From a virus: a stretch of 28,742 bases of DNA. The stretch is from positions 1 through 28,742 of IMG/VR virus record IMGVR_UViG_3300038436_000008; one strand, 5' to 3'. Below the pieces are notes generated by a model. That model made no database searches and had not been told where the DNA came from. It saw only the letters and a program-made list of their open reading frames with translations. The translations under genes and the position numbers were made by a program. Below are positions 15,078-20,613 of the stretch, piece after piece. Numbering within the stretch: position 1 is the first letter of the stretch; every line of letters begins with the position of its first letter.

Positions 15078-15095
15078 ATCCTCACCTTCTTATGG
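15074..15095 (-). repeat. Direct repeat copy 1 flanking the Mom-like gene
   Basis: Contains AAGAAGGTGAG and the ATG of the Mom-like gene. Identical to 14603-14624 except one base just after the start-proximal TATA. Confidence 0.8.
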
Positions 15096-15166
15096 GGTCA
15101 GCGTTTGTGACGGTAACTAGTATGTCGGTAGGCACACTGACCAAAGCCTTTTGTTGTCGTAATCGT

Positions 15167-15187
15167 GACAAGTTTCCGAGACTTGTC
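15167..15187 (-). other. Hairpin in the late leader
   Basis: GACAAGT / ACTTGTC, 7-bp perfect stem, 7-base loop. It lies directly after the terminator-like hairpin, so it could be an operator, an anti-terminator arm or an mRNA end protector. Confidence 0.45.
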
Positions 15188-15190
15188 GCA

Positions 15191-15218
15191 CAAAAAGAAA
15201 GTCTCTCAGGCGAGAGAC
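15191..15218 (-). terminator. Intrinsic-terminator-like hairpin upstream of late genes
   Basis: GTCTCTC-GCCT-GAGAGAC (15218-15201) followed on the minus strand by TTTCTTTTTG. Alternative pairing of AAGTCT with AGACTT would disrupt it. It would stop early transcripts, or late ones unless antitermination occurs. Confidence 0.6.
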
Positions 15219-15473
15219 ATAAGACTTACGTATAGAGAGGGGGTGCTGACTTATCGCCAGCGTTTGGGTTCCGACAATGCCATTAACCTAGGCGATTTTG
15301 TCGTTTTGGCATTTTTGATAGCGTTTCGTCCGGCTAATCCGCCAAAGCCTACTACCTCCGCTAGTCAGAAACCCAACGCCGGATACAAACCAGCATGCGT
15401 TCGAAAAGGATACGTGCTCATTTTCCGTCCTAGGGGAGGTCGGGCGGCTATCGTCTAACCGCCCCATGTTACA

Positions 15474-15482
15474 AGAATAGCA
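15474..15482 (-). promoter_or_regulatory. Candidate extended -10 of the late promoter
   Basis: TGCTATTCT on the minus strand. No good -35 stands at normal distance; the last 11-bp repeat lies there instead, as expected for an activator-dependent promoter. Confidence 0.4.
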
Positions 15483-15500
15483 CGGAATTTTTTCCAATTG

Positions 15501-15544
15501 GTCTACTTTATGTCTCTTTTTTGTCGCTAATTTGTCTATTCCAT
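15501..15544. repeat. Four 11-bp phased repeats, likely activator site
   Basis: Plus-strand units GTCTACTTTAT, GTCTCTTTTTT, GTCGCTAATTT and GTCTATTCCAT begin at 15501, 15512, 15523 and 15534. Period 11 puts each on the same face of the helix. The fourth overlaps the stop of the regulator gene. Suggested binding site of the ArpU/RinA-like protein. Confidence 0.6.
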
Positions 15545-16168
15545 TCCCGATAGATTTGCGTACTCATTTATTGCCGCTTTTCTCCACTTGTCAAATGTGC
15601 TTCTATGGATGTTTAATTCTCTGCTCACAATGTCAACCGGCTTATCCTCTATATACCGATACACTAACAGGTTACGATAGTGCGGCTTGTACTCTACCAT
15701 TGTGTTGAGTACCGAATCTATCATGTCTTTCTCTTGTTGCAAGTCTTGTAACTCCGACACTCTTCTTAACGCCGCTTCAAACTCATCCAGTGCCCCGTGC
15801 CTGGTGTCCATTACCTTGCGAATCTTGCTTGCCAGTTCCTTGATGAGTTTCCGATCCTCATCGTCCACCCCGCGGATCTGCTTCACGGTGTAGTGTTGAC
15901 TCTTAATACCTGCCGGATGTCGAGTGAGGTACGCATTCGCAACGCTCTCCAGTTTTTGTTCGCGCTTGGTGAGATACATATAACTCGGCAATCCCCTCAG
16001 TTGCCGGTGGAGAGCTTGCAGTTTGTCATCCTCATTGTATGGCTCAGTTAGGTGCATTCCGTTTCCAAGGGGGTACTTTTCAAGAATCTTGATACGCCCG
16101 ACGATAGTATTGTAACTACGTAGTTGCTCAATGACTCGTTGCTCTACTGTACTCTCCGCTAACAACAC
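15536..16168 (-). CDS. ArpU/RinA-like phage late-gene transcriptional regulator
   Basis: 210 aa from GTG at 16168, nine bases after GGGAGG. A long helical N-terminal half is followed by a C-terminal sigma-region-4-like helix-turn-helix (YRYIEDKPVDIVSRELNIHR then STFDKWRKAAINEYA, about 167-203). Proteins of this kind (ArpU, RinA, LtrC) end the early block of Firmicutes phages and activate the packaging and structural operon. The position just before the repeats and leader at 15501-15098 agrees. Family placement is by layout and HTH only. Confidence 0.7.
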   Translation of the reverse strand: MLLAESTVEQRVIEQLRSYNTIVGRIKILEKYPLGNGMHLTEPYNEDDKLQALHRQLRGLPSYMYLTKREQKLESVANAYLTRHPAGIKSQHYTVKQIRGVDDEDRKLIKELASKIRKVMDTRHGALDEFEAALRRVSELQDLQQEKDMIDSVLNTMVEYKPHYRNLLVYRYIEDKPVDIVSRELNIHRSTFDKWRKAAINEYANLSGME

Positions 16169-16199
16169 TCATATCAGCCTCCCTCAAAGATGATATGTG

Positions 16200-16571
16200 C
16201 TACTTACCGATCGCCTCTAAAATTTCTTTAATTGCATAGTATTCAGGATTTACTATTTTCATGATGTTGCCCGGCGTTTCAACAAAAGTAACGACGAGCA
16301 AAACAAAAACGAATACTGTGTAAATTGCTGCCAGGAGCATAATGGGAAATTCAAAGTCTTTGTCATAAAGATCATCATAATTATTTTTTATATACATAGC
16401 TAACTTGTATAAACCAAAGATCATCAATAGTGAGCCACCAATAAGTGTAATCGAATACACCCACCCCTCAATCACCATCTGTTTTGTGAGAACTTCCCAA
16501 ACATATTCAGTCGCAACACCTAATTTCTGTGCAATCGCGTCAATATATTGAGTGATTTTTTCTTCTGACAT
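16200..16571 (-). CDS. Two-helix membrane protein of unknown role
   Basis: 123 aa from ATG at 16571, nine bases after GAGGGG. Two transmembrane segments: about 41-63 (SITLIGGSLLMIFGLYKLAMY) and 77-100 (FPIMLLAAIYTVFVFVLLVV). The amphipathic N-terminus is likely cytoplasmic; the end is a charged helix. It sits among early regulatory genes, not with lysis genes, so a holin is doubtful. It could alter the host membrane or block superinfection. Confidence 0.6.
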   Translation of the reverse strand: MSEEKITQYIDAIAQKLGVATEYVWEVLTKQMVIEGWVYSITLIGGSLLMIFGLYKLAMYIKNNYDDLYDKDFEFPIMLLAAIYTVFVFVLLVVTFVETPGNIMKIVNPEYYAIKEILEAIGK

Positions 16572-16576
16572 TTTTA

Positions 16577-16807
16577 TCATCCCCTCTTATTTAGTTCATA
16601 CCTGACTATATCCACATCAATGCCATTCACCCGCAGTACTTCACGCAGCAGAAAATTCTCCGTTTCAAGCTGTTCGTTCAGTTTCCGCAGATACGCTGCT
16701 TCCTCCGCTTTCTGGATGCCGTATCGCTTATCAAGTTCCCGCGCCCGGCGTAATGTGGCGTTTTCTTGCTCGAGCCGCATGACTTCTGATAACTCACGGT
16801 AGATCAT
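16577..16807 (-). CDS. Short coiled-coil protein
   Basis: 76 aa from ATG at 16807 after GGGAGGTGATAAT. Charged heptad pattern with Leu/Glu (MRLEQENATLRRARELDKRYG, then AYLRKLNEQLETENFLLREVL), so probably a leucine-zipper-like dimer. No catalytic domain. A structural or DNA-binding partner is possible. Its start overlaps the DUF3850 gene end. Confidence 0.6.
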   Translation of the reverse strand: MIYRELSEVMRLEQENATLRRARELDKRYGIQKAEEAAYLRKLNEQLETENFLLREVLRVNGIDVDIVRYELNKRG

Positions 16808-16811
16808 ATTA

Positions 16812-17090
16812 TCACCTCCCATATTTTTTATGCTTTAAAAGCATAATTGACAATGCCACATTCCCCTCTGGCAGCCACGGTTCACCGCTCAGGATGTGCG
16901 TGACTAATACTCTCGCTTCCTGTCTGGTGTATACGTTAGAAATTGGGTTATATTCTTGAAGTAGAAGTTCGTCACCTACTCGGTAGTCGCGATCATTCTT
17001 CCTGATTTCCACGCGCTTCCTCTGTTTTAGATCCGGATGAACAACCGCCTGATAAAATTCAGGCCATATTTTCAGCGTATGAACTGTCAA
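16812..17090 (-). CDS. DUF3850/ASCH-like RNA-binding domain protein
   Basis: 92 aa from TTG at 17090, which follows AGGGGGTGAT; no ATG or GTG fits. Pattern HTLKIWPEFYQAV, KRVEIRKNDRDYRVGDELLLQEY and later VLVTHILSGE is that of DUF3850, a PUA/ASCH-fold family of phages thought to bind RNA. Usual family length is near 90. The conserved RKND motif is present. Partner unknown. Confidence 0.75.
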   Translation of the reverse strand: MTVHTLKIWPEFYQAVVHPDLKQRKRVEIRKNDRDYRVGDELLLQEYNPISNVYTRQEARVLVTHILSGEPWLPEGNVALSIMLLKHKKYGR

Positions 17091-17097
17091 TTTACCA

Positions 17098-17334
17098 TCA
17101 CCCCCTATTCTGCACACTTTTAACCGCTGCCTGTGCATATCCAAATTGGCTTTCTTGGATGATATAGGATTCTCGTTGCAACCAGGCATTGATCTCTCGT
17201 GTGCGCATTTCTTGCACGTACTGCGGTTTGCCATACTTTTTGAGCAGTGCTTTGCGTGTCATGTTGTGCTTGGTGCGGCAGTGATTCTCAGTGAGAAATT
17301 GGGTGAGTTCACCGCATACTGGACAACTAAACAT
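17098..17334 (-). CDS. Zinc-finger protein (Ros/MucR-like Cys2His2)
   Basis: 78 aa from ATG at 17334 after GGGAGGTGATGAT. The single finger CPVCGELTQFLTENHCRTKH, then NMTRKALLKKYG, resembles Ros/MucR zinc fingers (C-x2-C, then H-x-H-type end) with the familiar GLT-like helix and KKYG tail. Likely binds DNA or RNA as a small regulator. The rest is charged and unstructured. Confidence 0.55.
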   Translation of the reverse strand: MFSCPVCGELTQFLTENHCRTKHNMTRKALLKKYGKPQYVQEMRTREINAWLQRESYIIQESQFGYAQAAVKSVQNRG

Positions 17335-17338
17335 ATCA

Positions 17339-17422
17339 TCACCTCCCAAACGGCAGCGTCATCACCGCCAGCGTTATCACGATCGCTATGACAAGGACCT
17401 GGATGCGTTCGATGGTATTCAT
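17339..17422 (-). CDS. 27-residue single-pass membrane peptide
   Basis: MNTIERIQVLVIAIVITLAV then MTLPFGR, with perfect AAAGGAG site seven bases upstream of ATG at 17422. The helix covers about residues 8-24. Its stop lies inside the ribosome site of the zinc-finger gene, so translation may be coupled. Too short to assign. Confidence 0.45.
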   Translation of the reverse strand: MNTIERIQVLVIAIVITLAVMTLPFGR

Positions 17423-17424
17423 GA

Positions 17425-17733
17425 TTATGCTCCTTTCAGGGATTGACGGGCTATATTTCCTCCATCTGTCATGACGGGTTTTCCCAAACATCTATAAAAA
17501 ATTTGTCTCTTAATCTTTTCTTCTTTGTATCCATCTACATAATTATCTTCTTTTGCATAAAACTCCAACGCTTTACGGTAGCGTTCGTTTTCCTTCTGTA
17601 GACGCTCAATTCCCCTATCCGCCAAATCCAATTCCGTAAGTAGATTCCGAATTGCTCCCTTTGCATCGGTGAGTTCAAACGTTTCGCCGTCCAGCAACTC
17701 TCGTATGGTTTGGCGTGTTTCTTTAGTCAACAT
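17425..17733 (-). CDS. Hypothetical helical protein with conserved C-terminal box
   Basis: 102 aa, ATG after GAAAGGAGAG. Helical throughout (LLTELDLADRGIERLQKENER). The C-terminal portion contains a KALEFYA box and an IARQSLKG box; both recur in the broken copy just upstream. No known domain. Comparison with the damaged duplicate shows that the two boxes are the conserved part. Confidence 0.55.
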   Translation of the reverse strand: MLTKETRQTIRELLDGETFELTDAKGAIRNLLTELDLADRGIERLQKENERYRKALEFYAKEDNYVDGYKEEKIKRQIFYRCLGKPVMTDGGNIARQSLKGA

Positions 17734-17864
17734 GCGGTGTCTCTCCTTTCAGCGTTCGGCGAGCTATTTCACCATCATCAAAATTGCGTTCTGTGAATGT
17801 TGCGTTAGCGTAAAACTTCAATGCTTGCTTTCTCCAACCTCTCCCGTATCTCGTCGATTTTCAT
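17723..17864 (-). pseudogene. Frameshifted shortened paralogue of the following gene
   Basis: ATG at 17864 after GGAGGAGAG gives MKIDEIRERLEKASIEVLR then stop. One frame over, the sequence continues RKQALKFYANATF ... EIARRTLKGETPHVD, matching KALEFYA and IARQSLKG of the next gene. A one-base gain near 17833-17837 joins the frames. The intact forerunner would be about 46 aa, much shorter than the neighbour, so central parts are also missing. Confidence 0.55.
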
Positions 17865-17914
17865 GCGCTCTCCTCCAATCTGTAGCATGTGATTTCGATA
17901 TACATTAACTGTTC

Positions 17915-18391
17915 TCACAGCTCCTCGCTCTCAAATTTCATGAACGTCATCCAGTGTGTCTTCGCTCTTCGATCGCCGAATAATGGCTTGTGTCCTATGG
18001 CGTGTATCACTTCTTTTTGTGGAACTTGGTCTTCGTTCCATTTGAAAATCAATACTCCGTTTGGCTTCAGCACCCGCATGCACTCAGAGAAGCCTTTTTC
18101 GATGTCATCTCGCCAATTTTCGGAAAGTTTGCCGTATTTTTTGACTATCCATGCGTTGTCCCCCCCCTTTATCAGGTGTGGCGGGTCGAATACGACAAGA
18201 TAGAAACTATTGTCTGGAAACGGAAGATTTCGGAAGTCGGCCACGATATCTGGTTTGATGATCAGTTTGCGACCATCACATAATGTGTCTTCAAGCTCTC
18301 GGTTGTCTACATATGTCGTGTGCGGCTCTGTGCGGTCAAACCAGAACATTCGGGAACCGCAGCAAGCGTCAAGAATTTGTTTACCACTCAT
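17915..18391 (-). CDS. Class I SAM-dependent methyltransferase, DPPH type
   Basis: 158 aa from ATG at 18391 after GAGGAG. Motif I ILDACCGSRMFWF (6-18) binds SAM, and a DPPH catalytic motif (69-72) replaces the DPPY of N6-adenine and N4-cytosine methylases. Later helices EKGFSECMRVLKPNGVLIFK fit motifs of the class. No target-recognition domain is seen, so it could modify DNA, RNA or protein. Encoded between the resolvase and early small genes. Confidence 0.75.
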   Translation of the reverse strand: MSGKQILDACCGSRMFWFDRTEPHTTYVDNRELEDTLCDGRKLIIKPDIVADFRNLPFPDNSFYLVVFDPPHLIKGGDNAWIVKKYGKLSENWRDDIEKGFSECMRVLKPNGVLIFKWNEDQVPQKEVIHAIGHKPLFGDRRAKTHWMTFMKFESEEL

Positions 18392-18403
18392 CTTTATCAC
18401 TCC

Positions 18404-18826
18404 TCAAAATAACTCTTTTACTTCCAGTTTAATTCCAGGCTTTTCTCCGTATATCTTGATAGCTTTCATATCCACAACGCGGTTATCGTCTTCCCACAAA
18501 ACACCATTCAATGCGTCAAATAATCCTTTTACGAGATTGTCTATATCAGGTTTGCTCGTGTGATATGTTTCAATGGCGCCAACTTGTTTTTTCTTGCTCC
18601 AGCTTTTTAGTATCGGCATAACGAATGTTGCTCTTACGGAGAGTGCAGATTTCATAGTATCCATTTCACACATTTGAGTCCGTATCTGCCAGCCTATATC
18701 CTTCTTGTACGCGAGATATCGCAATGCTGATTCATTCACCCACTTTCCGTTCCTTGTCATTCGTACAGCCCCCATAGGTTCAATATCGATCCAGAATCGT
18801 TGCAAACTAAAATCTATTTCGATCAC
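18404..18826 (-). CDS. rusA: RusA-type Holliday-junction resolvase
   Basis: 140 aa from GTG at 18826, after GGGGAG; the preceding stop is one base away. RusA hallmark KPDIDNLVKGLFDALNG (residues 92-108) with Asp 94 and Asp 96, and acidic cluster WEDDNRV (111-117). RusA cuts four-way junctions and, in phages, trims branches before packaging. Length and order match the family. Confidence 0.9.
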   Translation of the reverse strand: MIEIDFSLQRFWIDIEPMGAVRMTRNGKWVNESALRYLAYKKDIGWQIRTQMCEMDTMKSALSVRATFVMPILKSWSKKKQVGAIETYHTSKPDIDNLVKGLFDALNGVLWEDDNRVVDMKAIKIYGEKPGIKLEVKELF

Positions 18827-18827
18827 A

Positions 18828-19076
18828 TCACCACTCCCCTATAGGCGTACAAAGTAGTTTCACAACTTCCCCTTGCAGCTTGTACCGTGATTCAAATTTT
18901 GTTTTCGCAAAGATATGCCATACATGTTGTTTAACTGTCTTTTCGGTCACGTATAATTTTTGAGCGATCTCTTTATTTGTGTATCCACGCGCAAGATAGT
19001 AAGTGACTTCTGTTTCCCGTTCGCTGAGTTCGTACTGTTGTTTGAGTGTTTCGGTGATGATAGAGATTTTGTCCAT
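18828..19076 (-). CDS. LuxR-type helix-turn-helix protein (HTH domain only)
   Basis: 82 aa, ATG after GGTTGGTGGAG. Contains the complete LuxR C-terminal domain: LSERETEVTYYLARGYTNKE, IAQKLYVTEKTVKQHVWHIFAK (about 17-59). There is no receiver or ligand domain, so it is a minimal DNA-binding regulator, comparable to phage GerE-like proteins. It may control middle or late genes or host promoters. Confidence 0.8.
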   Translation of the reverse strand: MDKISIITETLKQQYELSERETEVTYYLARGYTNKEIAQKLYVTEKTVKQHVWHIFAKTKFESRYKLQGEVVKLLCTPIGEW

Positions 19077-19111
19077 CTACTCCACCAACCTTTCTATCTC
19101 GGCGATAGCTT

Positions 19112-19582
19112 TTAAGATGGGATTTCATTGAGCCTTGCGTATTCACCGTGCAATTCAATCGCAGCTTTGTTATAAGCTTTTGCTGCATCGACCGGATCAT
19201 CGAAACGACCTAGATTTTTCTGCTTACCATTAGCTTGAATAGAAGCAATGTATTTACACCTTGTTTTATCCCAACAGACTCCTTTGAAGCCTGTTTTATT
19301 GTTAGATTGTTTTGCGCGGTTAAAGTAATTTTGTGCAGGTTTTACGATTCTTAGATTTTCGATCCTGTTGTCTAATTTATTTCCATTGATGTGATCTACT
19401 TCGTATCCGTCAGGTGCCATGCAAATATATCGGTGCATGTAGACAATTTTCCTGTTATTTCGCCCACCTATATCCCTAGCTGCATATTCACCAGTGAAAT
19501 ACCAAGACCACTGCTTTAGGATTTCATGCCACTTATCATCCACCATTACTTCATGGCCTTTTGTTAGAAAGATTGTTTTCAT
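19112..19582 (-). CDS. HNH endonuclease with AP2 domain (homing-type)
   Basis: 156 aa; its ATG overlaps the methyltransferase stop. HNH part contains MHRYIC and DHINGNKLDNRIENLR (about 49-78, His 64 and Asn residues), and the AP2-like DNA-binding domain is residues 98-150 (TGFKGVCWDKTR, then ASIQANGKQKNLGRFD). Enzymes of this shape nick at conserved phage sites and spread as free-standing homing genes. It directly follows the cytosine methyltransferase, which may protect or be protected by it. Confidence 0.85.
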   Translation of the reverse strand: MKTIFLTKGHEVMVDDKWHEILKQWSWYFTGEYAARDIGGRNNRKIVYMHRYICMAPDGYEVDHINGNKLDNRIENLRIVKPAQNYFNRAKQSNNKTGFKGVCWDKTRCKYIASIQANGKQKNLGRFDDPVDAAKAYNKAAIELHGEYARLNEIPS

Positions 19583-20322
19583 TTTCTACTCTCCTTTTCA
19601 ATGTTATAAATAGCTTTCAATATTGGGTAACATTGTTGTGGTACTACGGCGTTTCCGAGGGCGTGAGTTCTGTCCACCCTGTTGGGAATCCGAGTATTTT
19701 CTCTACCAAAATCGGCGGCGGATATGTGAGTCCATGGACCTGGCGACAGTAATCTCGAAAGTTGTTCCGCGGACCACGACCTACTCGCTCTGCCGCTTCC
19801 GTTGTCCTGCCCCCCCTGTAATCGCTCGCTGTAGGTGTGGGCAACAATAAATATTCTTCTTCGCTCGATGTCGGCATCGATGGCACAAGCTGGTATATCG
19901 AATACAACCGCTTTGTACCCGATACTCTCCAAGTCAGATAGCGCTTGGTCGAGACCCAGTGTGATGAACCCAACAACATTTTCTCCAAGTACCCAAGTGG
20001 GCCTGAGTTGATTGATAATTCTAAGCATCTCTGGCCAGAGATAGCGGTCATCATCTTCGCCTTTTCGCTCCCCGGCAAGACTGAAAGGTTGACAAGGGAA
20101 TCCGCCTGAAATAAGGTCAACTGTTGATAGTCCTGTTCGCTCTCGGAAGCTGTCTGTTGTAACATCCCTTATATCCCTCCATCTCGGCACGTTCGGCCAG
20201 TGTTTTTCGAGTATCTTTGTCGGATAATCCGCCATTTCGACTTGACCAACCGTTGTGAATCCTGCCCACTCGGCTGCCAAATCAATACCACCCACGCCGG
20301 TGAAAAGTGAAAAGTGATTCAC
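19579..20322 (-). CDS. DNA C5-cytosine methyltransferase, short form
   Basis: 247 aa from GTG at 20322, overlapping the upstream stop (GTGA). Motif I FTGVGGIDLA (7-16), IV GGFPCQPFSLAG (73-84, catalytic Cys 77), VI ENV (114-116), VIII ERRRIF (153-158), X GNAV (223-226). The target-recognition segment between VIII and X is only about 45 residues, far smaller than in most such enzymes, so a simple short target or relaxed specificity is likely. No cognate restriction enzyme is visible, so it should protect phage DNA from host restriction. Confidence 0.9.
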   Translation of the reverse strand: MNHFSLFTGVGGIDLAAEWAGFTTVGQVEMADYPTKILEKHWPNVPRWRDIRDVTTDSFRERTGLSTVDLISGGFPCQPFSLAGERKGEDDDRYLWPEMLRIINQLRPTWVLGENVVGFITLGLDQALSDLESIGYKAVVFDIPACAIDADIERRRIFIVAHTYSERLQGGQDNGSGRASRSWSAEQLSRLLSPGPWTHISAADFGRENTRIPNRVDRTHALGNAVVPQQCYPILKAIYNIEKESRK

Positions 20323-20588
20323 GATCCCAACACCCCACCTTCCCGCTTCCTCAATCTCCCATGCCTCGCCAACCAAATGATCAACACCGTTATCTCATCC
20401 TGGTCACGCTTGATTTCCTCCGCTATGTCCGCGATATGCTTGCCGTCGTTCCATAGCGCCTGAACGTTGCGGATCTCCTTCTTAGTCCACACGAACGAGA
20501 AGTCATCTTCCTCAAAGATCAAGACTCTCTCATTTCGCGGCTCCCGTGTCATGTAGACGGCTCCGATGTCACTCTTGGCTACTTTCAC
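20319..20588 (-). CDS. Small protein with putative HTH
   Basis: 89 aa from GTG at 20588 after AGGTGGTGAC. Two parts: a beta-rich start (VYMTREPRNERVLIFEEDDF) and a helical end KEIRNVQALWNDGKHIADIA, EEIKRDQDEITVLIIWLARHGRL, that resembles sigma-factor or resolvase HTH. Function unknown. Coupled to the methyltransferase through a GTGA overlap. Confidence 0.55.
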   Translation of the reverse strand: MKVAKSDIGAVYMTREPRNERVLIFEEDDFSFVWTKKEIRNVQALWNDGKHIADIAEEIKRDQDEITVLIIWLARHGRLRKREGGVLGS

Positions 20589-20613
20589 GCTCCGTCACCA
20601 CCTGTAACTGAAA

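Larger units (their letters stand above)
15098..15473 (-). ncRNA. Predicted structured leader RNA of the late operon
   Basis: A stretch with no convincing gene. On the minus strand it starts with a GGGCGG/CCGCCC hairpin (15464-15446). GCGTTGGGTT (15379-15370) can pair with AACCCAAACGC (15270-15260). AATGCC (15313-15308) pairs GGCATT (15281-15276), and CGACAA (15303-15298) pairs TTGTCG (15277-15272), in interleaved, pseudoknot order. Two small hairpins end it. The 9-bp sequence CCAAAGCCT (15342, 15141) and AGCGTTT (15320, 15259, 15100) repeat. A short frame for MSTYPFRTHAGLYPALGF begins at about 15422. Structure was found by eye only. Confidence 0.4.

Noticed and set aside
15389-15405. LexA/DinR-box-like CGAAC sequence in the leader
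   Set aside because: Only one half-site fits; the second arm does not match GTTCG.
15165-15458. Plus-strand ORF of 97 aa across the leader region
   Set aside because: No ribosome site at its start, it reads over the hairpins and repeats, and its codon use and residues look like a reading of structured DNA. Not excluded fully.
16200-16571. Holin call for the two-helix membrane protein
   Set aside because: It is among early regulatory genes with no endolysin near; two helices alone are not enough.
19644-20165. Minus-strand ORF of 173 aa within the cytosine methyltransferase
   Set aside because: Alternative frame of a gene with all catalytic motifs.
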